27,483 nt of DNA from Phycisphaerales bacterium UBA2396 (GTDB lineage: Bacteria > Planctomycetota > Phycisphaerae > Phycisphaerales > UBA1924). This document shows, piece after piece, positions 13,503 to 21,355 of this stretch. Position 1 is the first letter of the stretch. Every line of letters begins with the position of its first letter. The notes beneath the pieces are model-generated. The model did no database searches. It saw only the letters and a list, made by a program, of their open reading frames with translations, and was not told the origin of the DNA. The position numbers and the translations under genes were made by a program. Where the stretch lies: assembly GCA_002343325.1 (NCBI GenBank), contig DDSG01000085.1:1-27483 (forward strand), read 5' to 3'.

Positions 13503-15616
13503 GCGAGGGGACCGATGCGAACAACATGCCCCCGGGCACGGCCGCGCACGGCTGGCTCGCCATCGGCGGCGAGCGGATCGAGGGCGGCTGGCGCTACCCC
13601 GAGCGGAACGCCCAGGGCGAGCGCATCGGCACGCTGACGCGCTGGGACGCCCCGGCCGAAGGCCAGCCGCGCTACACCGCCGCCAAGGGCGGCAAGCGCG
13701 GGCTGATCCTCCCGGCCGACGGTCTGCCTGCGTATTCGGGCACGAGCCTGCGTGATCCGATCCTCGTGGCCGAGGGGGCGAGCGACACGGCGTGCCTGCA
13801 CACGTTCGCCTTCACGGCGGTGGGCGTGCCGATGGCGGGCCAGGCGGCGGGCGAGTTGGCGTCACTGCTGCGAGACCGCCATGTCGTTCTGGTCGGCGAC
13901 AACGACACCGCTGGACGGAAGAGCGTCGAATCGCTGTGCGCGGCGCTCATCGGCGTGTGCGATTCCGTGCGGTTCACATTCCCACCGGAAGGGCATAAGG
14001 ACGTGCGGTCGTGGGTCACCGACGGCGGGGCTGGTGATGCGGACATCGCTCGGCTGATCGAGGAGGCCCAGCCGTTCGAGCCACCCACGCCCGAGACGCC
14101 CGACCGTCCGCCCGTGCCGGAGTTCGTGCCCTTCCCAACGGAGGCGCTGCCCAAGGCCGCGGCCGACCTGGTGCGGGCCGGCGCAAACTCATTGCAGGTT
14201 GACCCGGCGATGCTCGGCCCGCTGGCGCTGGCGGCGATGTGTGCCGCGATCGGCAACAGCCGCACCATCGCGCTGCATGCCTCCTGGCACGAGCCAGCGA
14301 TCGTGTGGATAACCGTCGTCGCGCCGAGCGGCGCGGGCAAGTCACCGGCCCTTGAGCTCGTCACCCGCCCCGCTGAGAAGCGCGATGCCGAAGCCCTCCG
14401 AGCACACCGCGAGGCGTTGAAACAGCACGCCGCCGAGGTGGCCCAGCACGAGAAAGCGATGCGTTCCTGGGAACGGGGAGCCGGGAAGAGCAATCTGACC
14501 GCGACACCGCCCACCGCCCCAGAAGCGCCGGTCTGCGAGAGGTTCATCACTTCGGACGTCACCGTCGAGGCACTCGCCGCGATGCTCGCCGCCAGCCCGC
14601 GCGGCATGCTGCTCGCCTGCGACGAGCTCGCCGCCTGGTTGAACTTCGGTCGTTACTCCGCCAACGGCGGGCGTGCCGCGAGTGAGGCCGCTCGCTGGCT
14701 GCCGATGCACCGGGCGCAGCCACTGAAGGTCGATCGCAAGACGGCTCCGCCCATCCGCGTCGAGCGGGCCGCCCTGAACGTCAGCGGGCTCGTCCAGCCG
14801 GGCGTTCTCGCCGCGGCGCTCACGGGCACAGACTTCGACTCGGGGCTCGTCGCCCGGCTCCTGCTGTCGATGCCGCCGATCCCGACCCGCCGCTGGCAGC
14901 CCGGCGGCATCTCGCCGATGGTCGAGCGGGCGTACAGCGCGATGGTCGAGAAGCTCTACGCCCTCGATATGCCCGAGGACGAGCACCGCACGCCACTTCC
15001 TCGAGCCCTCGCGCTCGATGAACAGGCGGGCCAGTTGTGGGCCGAGTACTACAACGGGCTGAACCAGGACATGGCGGGCCAGGATGAGCGGGCGAGGGCG
15101 ATGCTGGCCAAACTCGAGGGCGCAGCAGCTCGCCTGGCCCTTGTCGTGCATCTCGGCAGGGTCGCCGGTGGCGAAGACGCGCCCGCCAACGTCATCGACG
15201 GCGAGTCGATGCGACGAGGGATCGCACTCGCGAAGTGGTTCCGCCGTGAGGGGGAGCGGGTATACCTGCGCCTCGCCGAGGGCGACGACGACCGCGAGGC
15301 CCGGCAACTGCTCGACCTCGTCCGCCGCAAGGGCAGCAGCGTCAGCGGGCGGGAGCTCGTCCAGTCGTCGAGGTCGTTCAGGACCGTGAAGGACGCCGAA
15401 GCGGCGCTGTCGCGGCTGGTGGACGCGGGCCACGGGTCGTGGGTCACCCCGCCGCAGCGCGGGCCTGGCGCGCCCAAGGCCCGGAGGTTCGTGCTGCCCG
15501 GCGCTTCCGGCGATCCCGTCTACAGAAACCCCGCTGGCGATGCTGCGGAGCCGGATTCCGTTTGCGTTGACGGTGTAGACATGTCCAACAGCGGCACCGA
15601 CGGAGGTGCCGCGTGA
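13499..15616 (+). CDS. TOPRIM-DUF3987 primase/helicase-like replication protein
   Basis: 705 residues. The N-terminal part holds a TOPRIM domain: ILVAEGASDTACL (Glu92) and VLVGDNDTAGRKS (Asp134, Asp136). From about 205 it is a DUF3987 (YfjI-like) helicase-type ATPase, with Walker A PSGAGKS (Lys281) and Walker B LLACDEL (Asp375, Glu376). Residues about 300-345 form a charged helix. The end is a winged-helix-like part (VRRKGSSVSGRELVQ) and a loose tail. Proteins of this sort replace host primase and helicase for the excised form of satellites and plasmids. ATG 13499 overlaps the previous stop. The tail coding DNA contains GTCTACA (15518) and TGTAGAC (15574), a feature shared with the left end of the element. 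Confidence 0.85.
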   Translation: MSEGTDANNMPPGTAAHGWLAIGGERIEGGWRYPERNAQGERIGTLTRWDAPAEGQPRYTAAKGGKRGLILPADGLPAYSGTSLRDPILVAEGASDTACLHTFAFTAVGVPMAGQAAGELASLLRDRHVVLVGDNDTAGRKSVESLCAALIGVCDSVRFTFPPEGHKDVRSWVTDGGAGDADIARLIEEAQPFEPPTPETPDRPPVPEFVPFPTEALPKAAADLVRAGANSLQVDPAMLGPLALAAMCAAIGNSRTIALHASWHEPAIVWITVVAPSGAGKSPALELVTRPAEKRDAEALRAHREALKQHAAEVAQHEKAMRSWERGAGKSNLTATPPTAPEAPVCERFITSDVTVEALAAMLAASPRGMLLACDELAAWLNFGRYSANGGRAASEAARWLPMHRAQPLKVDRKTAPPIRVERAALNVSGLVQPGVLAAALTGTDFDSGLVARLLLSMPPIPTRRWQPGGISPMVERAYSAMVEKLYALDMPEDEHRTPLPRALALDEQAGQLWAEYYNGLNQDMAGQDERARAMLAKLEGAAARLALVVHLGRVAGGEDAPANVIDGESMRRGIALAKWFRREGERVYLRLAEGDDDREARQLLDLVRRKGSSVSGRELVQSSRSFRTVKDAEAALSRLVDAGHGSWVTPPQRGPGAPKARRFVLPGASGDPVYRNPAGDAAEPDSVCVDGVDMSNSGTDGGAA

Positions 15617-15879
15617 TGAAGTGGGACCGCTGCTGGATCTCAGCACTCCTCGAAGGCCCGCACATGGACGGCTGGCGCCGCGGCCTCCGCGTCGCCCGGG
15701 TCGTCTCGCTTCGGCAGGTCGCGGGCATTCCCGTCATGCCGAACCGCAGCGGCCGCAAGCGTCGGCTCTACCTGGCGATGGCCAACCGCGGCCGAGGCTG
15801 GGAAGCGGTGGGCGTGTACGGCACAGCGAAGAAGGCCAGGCATGAAGCCGAGCGGGCGCTCGGGGAGGTGGTGGCATGA
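15616..15879 (+). CDS. Small basic hypothetical protein of the replication operon
   Basis: 87 residues, strongly basic and Arg-rich, not recognised. It has a Trp-rich start (KWDRCWISALLEG) and a small alpha/beta pattern (RRLYLAMANRGRGWEAVGVYGTAK) suggesting a nucleic-acid binding fold. The ATG at 15616 shares its first base with the TGA of the primase gene; a GTG at 15613 is an alternative. Its own stop overlaps the next gene by 4 bases. Its position in a chain of overlapping genes implies a role coupled to replication of the element. Confidence 0.7.
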   Translation: MKWDRCWISALLEGPHMDGWRRGLRVARVVSLRQVAGIPVMPNRSGRKRRLYLAMANRGRGWEAVGVYGTAKKARHEAERALGEVVA

Positions 15880-16394
15880 ACCGATGGACCCTTTCGATCC
15901 ACGAGGCCGGTCACGCCGTGGTCGCGTTCGCCCTGTCAGGTACGCGCATGCTTACGACGTTGCACCAGAACGGCGGTGGCGCGGCCTGGGCGCTTGAAGA
16001 GTTGTCACCAACCGATCACGCGATCATGGCCGCGGCGGGACCGCTCTCCGAGCACCTGGCCAACCGATACGCAGCGCCAGAGCCCTCGCCACCGGTCGCC
16101 AGCGACATGCCACCGCCGTCGCTGCCGACGCTTGAGACGGTCGCCACGGTCGAAACCGCTGCCGACCTCCACAAAGCCATCGCTCGGGCCGTCCCCGACC
16201 ACATCACGGTCGCGCGGTGGTGCATCGCAGGCGTCGAGAAGCAACCCGAGCGGTGGGCCCAGCGGCACGCCTGGGTCCACACGCTGGCCCGTCGGATCAT
16301 CAGCGACCACGAGAAGCACATCGTTGAAGTCGCGCGGGTGCTGTACCTGCGCGGCGTGGTCTCAGTCCCTCTCTTAGAAAGGAACGCCTCATGA
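15876..16394 (+). CDS. HEAGH metalloprotease-like protein (FtsH/M41-type motif)
   Basis: 172 residues. The N-terminus has SIHEAGHAVVAFAL (His9-Glu10-His13), the zinc site found in the FtsH peptidase domain (M41) and its stand-alone relatives. A later DHAIMAAAGPLSEHLANRY resembles the M41 helix with the conserved AAGxxAE-like segment. There is no AAA+ domain and no membrane helix, so it would be a soluble small peptidase, or a non-enzymatic descendant. The middle is Pro-rich (residues about 67-90). It starts within ATGA overlap with the previous gene and ends overlapping the next. In an element operon it could cleave a repressor, as ImmA does, or process a host target; that is inference. Confidence 0.75.
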   Translation: MNRWTLSIHEAGHAVVAFALSGTRMLTTLHQNGGGAAWALEELSPTDHAIMAAAGPLSEHLANRYAAPEPSPPVASDMPPPSLPTLETVATVETAADLHKAIARAVPDHITVARWCIAGVEKQPERWAQRHAWVHTLARRIISDHEKHIVEVARVLYLRGVVSVPLLERNAS

Positions 16395-17080
16395 CAACCC
16401 TCGCCCAGATCGCCCAGAACAAGAAGCAGCAGGCCCGCGCCGCGTTCATCGACGCGGCATGGGCGGGTCAGACGCCCGACCGTCTCGCCGAGCTGGCCAG
16501 CGACGCCGCGATCGAGCCCGCGGCGGCGGACGCGATCATCACCCGCATCGCCGAGGCCCGCGCAGACATGCACTCCGCCAGCGATGTCGTGCGCCTGCGC
16601 CGGGCGGCTACAAAGACCAAGGCTCATGCCGACGCGACGCGGTCCCAGGCCGAGGCGCAGATCGCCAAGCTCGAGTCCGAGGCCGACGCCGCCTCGTTCG
16701 ACGCCGAGAAGGCGCAGCGGGAACTGAACGCGGCCGAGTCGGCAGCCCGGCGCGTGTTGGCTGTGTACGACGAAGGCCTGCTCCCCGCGTCGCGCGTGCC
16801 CAAGGAGGTGCTGGCGCTGATGGAGCGTCGCGAGCACGAGCGCAAGGCGTCCGAGGCCGAGGCGACGAAGTGCGCGGCGTTTAACCAGCGCAACCGCATC
16901 CGCGATGATGTCGAGCGGCTGGAACGTGACCTGCGGAACCTCCCGATCTCACGCGATCAGCAGGAGCAGGAGGCCCGGCTGAAGGATGAGCTCGAGCGGG
17001 CCAAGGCCGCACTCGCGGCCGCGGAGGCCCGGCTCACCGACGCCGAGCGGGCGCACGCAAAGGCCCGCAAAGGGCTGTAG
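16391..17080 (+). CDS. Coiled-coil protein of the replication operon
   Basis: 229 residues, rich in Ala, Glu and Arg, with long heptad-patterned helices at about 55-115 and 145-229 (for example AEAQIAKLESEADAASFDAE and RLKDELERAKAALAAAEARL). A short non-helical link lies near DEGLLPASRVPKEVLAL. No signal peptide or membrane segment. No family recognised; scaffold or accessory roles are possible. It overlaps the metalloprotease-like gene by 4 bases and is last in the five-gene chain, 145 bases before the integrase start. Composition matches the rest of the operon. Confidence 0.7.
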   Translation: MTTLAQIAQNKKQQARAAFIDAAWAGQTPDRLAELASDAAIEPAAADAIITRIAEARADMHSASDVVRLRRAATKTKAHADATRSQAEAQIAKLESEADAASFDAEKAQRELNAAESAARRVLAVYDEGLLPASRVPKEVLALMERREHERKASEAEATKCAAFNQRNRIRDDVERLERDLRNLPISRDQQEQEARLKDELERAKAALAAAEARLTDAERAHAKARKGL

Positions 17081-17225
17081 TCCCGCGACCTGATCCACAT
17101 CTTCGCATGAATCGCTCCTTGGCCCAACCGCCAACGAGCGACTTGACCCGTGCCAAGTGCCAGCCCTCACTGTGACCCCGGCCGACCGTTCCGAAACGCG
17201 GCAGGGGCGGATGGAGATTCGCCCC

Positions 17226-18677
17226 ATGGGCACCGTGTTCCGCAAGTCCTGGACCGCACCCGTTCCGCCAGGTGCAGAGATCGTTGAGCAGCGCGGCAAG
17301 CGCATCGCCCGCTATCGCATCCGCAGCGGCAAACTCCGCACCGCCGAGGTGTTCACCGCCGCCGATGGCCGTGTCCGCATGCGCGGCACGACCAAGTCGT
17401 ACATCGCCAAGTTCCGCGACGCCGCCGGGTACTGGATTGAGCGCCCGACCGGATGCTCCGACGAGACCGCCGCGCGAGCGGTGCTGGCGCAACTGGAACG
17501 CCGCGCGGAGCTCGTGAAGGCGGGCGTGCTCACGCCGGAGGAGGATGCGGCGTCGCGGCACGGGGCCGAGTCGATCGAGACCAACCTCGACGCGTGGCGC
17601 GACCACCTGCGGCTCAAGGGCAGCACCGAGAACTGGTACACACAGGCCCGGCGTCGCGTGGCCCGCGTGGCTACTGACCGGGGCGTGAAGCGCCTGCGAG
17701 ACTTCACGGCCGCGACGGTCGAGCGCTGGCTCACCGATCAGACGGACCAGAACATGTCGGCGGGAACGCGGAACGGGTACCGGCAGGCCTGCGTCACCTT
17801 CGTCAACTGGTGCGTCCGCGCCGGACGGCTCACGCACAACCCGCTGCTGGCCGTCGCGGTTGCCGACCAGCGGGCCGACACGCGGCGGCAGCGCCGGGCG
17901 CTGACCGAGGAAGAACTGGCCCGTCTGCTCGACGCCGCTCAGCGCCGCCCGTTGGCGGACGCGATGACGGTGCGCCGCGGGAAGGCCAAGGGCAAGCCGC
18001 TGGCGAACCTCTCGCCCGAGACTCGCGAGGACCTGTTCCGCATCGGCCGCGAGCGGGCGCTGATCTACAAAACGCTCGTGCTCACCGGCCTGCGGAAGGG
18101 CGAACTGGCCAGCATCACCGTCGGGCAGGTCGATCTTGGCGGACGGGTGCCGCACCTGCTGCTGCACGCACGCGACGAGAAGAACCGGCGCGGCTCGGAG
18201 ATTCCGCTGCGGGGCGACCTCGCTGCCGACATCCGCGCGTGGCTCGCCGACCGGCTGACGCGAGCGCAGCAGGCGGCACGAGATGCGGAGGACTCCATCC
18301 CGGCGGCGCTCGCGAGCGACGAGCCGCTGTTCGACGTGCCCGAAGGGCTCATCCGAATCTTCGACCGCGACCTGGTCTTTGCCGGACTGGCTCGCGTCGA
18401 GAAACGCGGCGGCAAGGAGGTCGTCATCAAGACCGACGAGCGCGGTCGCACCATCGACGTTCACGCCTTGCGGCACACCTTTGGGACGCATCTGTCGAAG
18501 GCGGGCGTGCCCCTGCGGACGGCTCAGGCCGCGATGCGGCACAGCGACCCGAGCCTCACGGCCAACGTCTACACCGACCCGAAACTCCTCGACGTGGCCG
18601 GGGCGGTGGCGAGCCTGCCGGACCTGCCGCTGAGTGTGGTCGGAACAGGTGCCACCCGTCGCAGCGCTAATGTCTAG
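17226..18677 (+). CDS. Tyrosine recombinase (integrase)
   Basis: 483 residues. It performs site-specific recombination between the tRNA-Gly site and the element. The N-terminal 130 residues include an Arg-rich segment that may bind arm sites; about 140-220 is a SAM-like core-binding domain (WYTQARRRVARVA, AGTRNGYRQACVTFVNWCVR); the catalytic domain shows Arg290 (LTGLRKGEL), His413 and Arg416 (HALRHT), His439 (MRHSDP) and Tyr449 (NVYTD). All key residues are present. I prefer ATG 17226 (MGTVFRK), with GGAG about 12 bases upstream; ATG 17211 is possible. It points to the right attachment site. The truncated remnant at 1031-1281 is a close relative. A small gene lies between it and the tRNA. Confidence 0.93.
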   Translation: MGTVFRKSWTAPVPPGAEIVEQRGKRIARYRIRSGKLRTAEVFTAADGRVRMRGTTKSYIAKFRDAAGYWIERPTGCSDETAARAVLAQLERRAELVKAGVLTPEEDAASRHGAESIETNLDAWRDHLRLKGSTENWYTQARRRVARVATDRGVKRLRDFTAATVERWLTDQTDQNMSAGTRNGYRQACVTFVNWCVRAGRLTHNPLLAVAVADQRADTRRQRRALTEEELARLLDAAQRRPLADAMTVRRGKAKGKPLANLSPETREDLFRIGRERALIYKTLVLTGLRKGELASITVGQVDLGGRVPHLLLHARDEKNRRGSEIPLRGDLAADIRAWLADRLTRAQQAARDAEDSIPAALASDEPLFDVPEGLIRIFDRDLVFAGLARVEKRGGKEVVIKTDERGRTIDVHALRHTFGTHLSKAGVPLRTAQAAMRHSDPSLTANVYTDPKLLDVAGAVASLPDLPLSVVGTGATRRSANV

Positions 18678-18702
18678 GCAAGCAGACCGGAGGCTTGCGA
18701 GC

Positions 18703-19101
18703 ATGCGCACATCGGACCACCTCATCCCGGGCCAGACGTACTCGCGCGAGCAACTACGAGAGCGGTTTCAGATCGCGGACGCGACGATTAACACCGGCAT
18801 CTTCCGCCCTGCAGGCCATGAGTCGGTTTGGCTGTTCATTACGGAGCAGAAGACCTCGGACCGCACGCCGTATGAAGACCAGCTCAGCGGTGAGGATTTG
18901 TACTTTGAGGGCCAGACTCAGGGCAGAACCGATGCTCTGGTCCGCGAACATCGCGACCGGGGACTCGAGTTGCTTCTCTTCTACCGCCATCGGAAGGACG
19001 AGCGGCCCGACTATTCGTTCCTGTACGAGGGCGTCTTCGAGTACGTCTCCAGCGAGTCAGGTCCGCCGACTCGCTTCCATCTTCGGCGGAAGGGCACGTA
19101 G
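18703..19101 (+). CDS. SRA/PUA-like (DUF3427-type) modification-reader protein
   Basis: 132 residues. It opens with LIPGQTYSREQLRERF, continues with a HESVWLFITE strand pair, then PYEDQLSGEDLYFEGQTQGRTD and a LLLFYRHRK-like strand ending FLYEGVFEYVS. This order is typical of the SRA-like or DUF3427 reader domain found fused to HNH or helicase parts in modification-dependent restriction enzymes. Here no nuclease or helicase is attached, so it may be a free-standing reader of modified DNA, a partner to another gene, or a fragment. ATG 18703 has CGGAGG about 9 bases before it; ATG 18670 would overlap the integrase stop. It is inserted between the integrase and the attachment region; the remnant element at 1031-1591 has no such gene. 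Confidence 0.6.
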   Translation: MRTSDHLIPGQTYSREQLRERFQIADATINTGIFRPAGHESVWLFITEQKTSDRTPYEDQLSGEDLYFEGQTQGRTDALVREHRDRGLELLLFYRHRKDERPDYSFLYEGVFEYVSSESGPPTRFHLRRKGT

Positions 19102-19181
19102 ACATCTGCGTTCACGCACCGGAACCTCGCGCCGAAGCGGTCGAATCTCGGCGCGATCCGGCGGCCTCATGCCGCCACACC

Positions 19182-19229
19182 TTGCACACCCGCTTGCACT
19201 TGCGCTTGCACACGCGCTTGCACAAGCGA
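19182..19229 (+). repeat. TTGCAC iteron array beside attR
   Basis: Four 12-base units start at 19182, 19194, 19206 and 19218: TTGCACA, TTGCACT, TTGCACA, TTGCACA, each followed by a variable five bases, mostly ending CGC. The array lies about 170 bases from the core, on the integrase side. The likely role is integrase or excisionase arm binding (inference). Confidence 0.8.
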
Positions 19230-19330
19230 GCGTCCACCCAGGTCATTCCCTGTCATCGTCCGGCTGTTGGCCCCGATCCGGCCGTCCCCGCCAACGTCGG
19301 AGGAACTCGCGGAATCTGCAGGGTTTGTCA

Positions 19331-19369
19331 ACGAAAAGCCGCCGGTGTCATCGTGTGACATCGGCGGCA
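19331..19369 (-). terminator. tRNA-Gly terminator supplied by the element
   Basis: On the minus strand, seven bases after the tRNA, GCCGCCGATGTCA pairs with TGACACCGGCGGC and is followed by TTTTCGTTG. It is a strong rho-independent terminator. It lies on the element side of the crossover point, so the element brought it in together with the tRNA 3' half. Confidence 0.8.
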
Positions 19370-19375
19370 GTCAAA

Positions 19376-19446
19376 GCGGGCGAGGAGGATCGAACTCCCG
19401 ACATTCAGCTTGGGAAGCTGACGTTCTACCGCTGAACTACGCCCGC
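19376..19446 (-). tRNA. tRNA-Gly (CCC anticodon)
   Basis: 71 bases fold as a full cloverleaf on the minus strand: acceptor GCGGGCG with CGCCCGC, a D arm with GTTCAGCGGTAGAAC, anticodon stem TCAGC with GCTGA around TTCCCAA (anticodon CCC), a short variable loop, and T arm GGGAG-TTCGATC-CTCCT. No CCA is encoded. The 3' part (19376-19416) lies inside the element boundary and was replaced on integration without harming the gene. It reads GGG codons, useful in this GC-rich genome. Confidence 0.95.
19399..19416. other. Right attachment core (attR)
   Basis: 18 bases identical to 1574-1591, spanning the anticodon loop and the 3' anticodon stem of tRNA-Gly. Looser similarity continues leftward for about 230 bases on both copies (tRNA 3' half, terminator, iterons). 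Strand exchange most likely occurs in the anticodon loop (inference from known tyrosine integrases). Confidence 0.8.
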
Positions 19447-19458
19447 GGAAGATGGGTC

Positions 19459-19464
19459 AGTATA
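19459..19464 (-). promoter_or_regulatory. Probable -10 box of tRNA-Gly
   Basis: TATACT on the minus strand, 12 bases before the tRNA 5' end. It stands out from GC-rich surroundings. A good -35 is not evident. It is on the chromosomal side of the crossover, so the host promoter is kept. Confidence 0.6.
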
Positions 19465-19522
19465 GCCCCCCGCCGACGGCTGAAAAGCCGGCCCTTCATC
19501 CATGGGGCGTCCCCGGGGGACT

Positions 19523-20104
19523 CTACCGGAGCTCTCCCGCCTCGGCCGGGATCCCTGTCATGCTCTCCCTGGTTCGCTTGACCAGCCCGAACCAGATCAG
19601 CAGGAACGCCGGGTACGCCAGCCCGAAGACCACGGCCATGGCGATCCCGATCGTCGGGCCAATCCCCGACATCGTCTTCATCTGGGCGGCGAACGGCGAA
19701 TCGGGGTTGTCGGCGATCCACTGATCCATCGCCACCTGCTGCCGAAGGACCACCCAGATCGACAACGCGAGCATCGGGAACGAAGCCAGGGCGTACACCA
19801 GGTGCAGCGTTCGGCCCGCTGCTTTGCGTGCGGCGGTCATCGCGCCCGCCGCGATCAGCAGAATGGCGAACACCCCGCCCAGGCCGAGCTGCACGTACTG
19901 CAACGGATCCGGCGGCAGGATGGGCATGTCCTTCGCCTGCTCCGGCGGGATCATGGCCGACTGCAGCGCGGGGCCGATGATCCCGCACCCCACGCACCCC
20001 AGCGACAGCACGCCCCAGCAGATGCTGACGATCCCCAGCACCTTGGGCCAGCTCGGCACCTCGACAACCACATCCTCGTACTGAACTGGCGATTCCTGCG
20101 TCAT
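19523..20104 (-). CDS. Four-helix membrane protein, hypothetical
   Basis: 193 residues, integral to the inner membrane. Hydrophobic segments lie at about 21-43, 73-92, 100-121 and 149-175, with short polar loops; the loop between the first two is Pro-rich (PPEQAKDMPILPPDP). The C-terminal tail is polar and Arg/Glu-rich. No family is recognised and no catalytic motif is seen. It lies 127 bases downstream of pheS in the same direction and could be read from that promoter. A small stem-loop (GCCGG and a CCGGC-like arm around 19480-19495) lies in the gap before the tRNA. It belongs to the stable chromosome, not the element. Confidence 0.75.
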   Translation of the reverse strand: MTQESPVQYEDVVVEVPSWPKVLGIVSICWGVLSLGCVGCGIIGPALQSAMIPPEQAKDMPILPPDPLQYVQLGLGGVFAILLIAAGAMTAARKAAGRTLHLVYALASFPMLALSIWVVLRQQVAMDQWIADNPDSPFAAQMKTMSGIGPTIGIAMAVVFGLAYPAFLLIWFGLVKRTRESMTGIPAEAGELR

Positions 20105-20231
20105 GCGTCAATCTCCGGCCCACACCCCACACGTCCCCCGACGACGGCCTGGTCGCCCGCAGTGTACAGCCAGCCCCCTCTGTGGGTGCGTCGCTTCAGA
20201 GGGAGGCGGCATTGACCCGCCGATCGAGGGC

Positions 20232-21266
20232 TCAAAGCTGCTGCAGGAAGCGGACATCGTTCTGGAACAGAAGGCGAATATCCGGAATCCGGTGCTTGCC
20301 CATGACCAGCCGCTCGATGCCGAACCCGAAGGCGAATCCGCGCCAGACCTCGGGGTCGATCCCGCACCCGCGCAGCACATTTGGGTGCACCATCCCGCAG
20401 CCGCCGAGCTCGATCCACCTTGGCTCCTCGCCGTCGCGCAGACGGATCTTCATGTCAAGCTCAGCGCTGGGCTCGGTGAAGGGGAAGAAGCTCGGGCGAA
20501 GGCGGATCTCCGCGTCCTCGCCGAAGTAAGCCCGGGCGAAATGAAGCAGGGTGCTCTTGAGGTCCACCATCGTCACATCGCGATCAATGAACAAGCCCTC
20601 GAGCTGATGGAACATGAACGAGTGCGTCGCGTCCACGGTGTCGGGGCGATACACGCGACCCGGGGCGACGATGCGGATCGGGTGCTTCAGCGTGCCGCCG
20701 CCCTCGGCGACAGCCTTCTCCATCACACGGATCTGCACCGTGGAGGTCTGCGATCGCATCATCCGCGGGCTGGCCGCCAGCTTCGGATCATCGACGTAGA
20801 AGTTGTCGATCGGGTCTCGTGCCGGATGCGAAGGCGGGATGTTCAGCTTCACGAAGTTGTGCTCGTCGTCCTCAAGCTCCGGGCCTTCCGCGACATCAAA
20901 GCCCATGCGGCCGAACACCTCGAGCAGATCGTCGATCACGCGGGTGATGATGTGCCGCCGGCCCATCGCACGCGTCGTCAGTTCGCCCGGCTCGGTCATG
21001 TCGACCCGCTCGGCAACGACCGCGGAAGCCTTGGCCGCCTTCGCCGCCTCGAACGCCTGCTCGAACTGCTGCCTCAGCGTGTTGAGCGCCGCACCGACCG
21101 CGGGCTTCTGATCCTTGGGCACGTCCTTGAGACCTGCCATCAGAGCCGCCATCCGCCCGCTTTTGCCGAGATAGGCGTTCTTCCAGGCGTCTACAGCGTC
21201 GGAGCCGGCGGCCGCCGACAACGCCGCCAGTCCTTCGTCCCGGAGGGAGTTGATCGCTTCGAGCAT
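20232..21266 (-). CDS. pheS: Phenylalanine-tRNA ligase alpha subunit
   Basis: 344 residues, the usual length. It joins Phe to tRNA-Phe as an alpha2-beta2 enzyme with PheT. The N-terminal coiled coil (residues 1-85) carries YLGKSGRMAALMAGL. The class II core is visible: motif 1 near PARDPIDNFY, motif 2 FHQLEGLFIDRDVTM, and motif 3 GFGIERLVMG near the C-terminus; the Phe-site segment with WIELGGCGMVHPNVL is present. ATG 21266 begins the conserved MLEAINSLRDEG; longer upstream frames are unlikely since a terminator lies there. No clear Shine-Dalgarno sequence precedes it. pheT, commonly next, is absent and must be elsewhere. Confidence 0.97.
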   Translation of the reverse strand: MLEAINSLRDEGLAALSAAAGSDAVDAWKNAYLGKSGRMAALMAGLKDVPKDQKPAVGAALNTLRQQFEQAFEAAKAAKASAVVAERVDMTEPGELTTRAMGRRHIITRVIDDLLEVFGRMGFDVAEGPELEDDEHNFVKLNIPPSHPARDPIDNFYVDDPKLAASPRMMRSQTSTVQIRVMEKAVAEGGGTLKHPIRIVAPGRVYRPDTVDATHSFMFHQLEGLFIDRDVTMVDLKSTLLHFARAYFGEDAEIRLRPSFFPFTEPSAELDMKIRLRDGEEPRWIELGGCGMVHPNVLRGCGIDPEVWRGFAFGFGIERLVMGKHRIPDIRLLFQNDVRFLQQL

Positions 21267-21281
21267 GGGCCAAGGGTAGGG

Positions 21282-21319
21282 AACGAAAAACAACGACGCC
21301 CGCCGGATGGGCGGGCGCC
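21282..21319 (-). terminator. Terminator between the lipoprotein gene and pheS
   Basis: On the minus strand CGCCCGCC pairs with GGCGGGCG around ATCC, then CGTTGTTTTTCG. It ends the short lipoprotein transcript 37 bases after its stop. It lies close before the pheS start, so the pheS promoter must lie within or overlap this hairpin, or pheS depends on read-through. Confidence 0.75.
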
Positions 21320-21355
21320 GCGAGCAATGCTCTGAAATCCGGCCTTGCGGGCGGA

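Larger units (their letters stand above)
1574..19416 (+). mobile_element. Integrative element (about 17.8 kb) in tRNA-Gly
   Basis: The element is bounded by an 18-base identical core (1574-1591 and 19399-19416) inside tRNA-Gly sequence. It has a tyrosine integrase adjacent to and pointing toward the right core, an AlpA-like HTH protein, and a TOPRIM-DUF3987 primase-like protein. It carries cargo: small HTH genes, an NTPase-TOPRIM pair, a type III restriction-modification pair and an SRA-like reader. No capsid, terminase, relaxase or conjugation genes are visible, so it resembles a phage-satellite-like or mobilisable island rather than a prophage or an ICE. The right end restores an intact tRNA. 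A second, truncated relative abuts its left end. Confidence 0.8.

Noticed and set aside
14342..15646. 434-residue open frame on the minus strand
   Set aside because: It is antisense to the TOPRIM-DUF3987 gene, whose motifs are all intact.
19182..19229. Possible CRISPR array
   Set aside because: The repeats are only about 7 fixed bases in a 12-base period, with no unique spacers of normal length and no cas genes.
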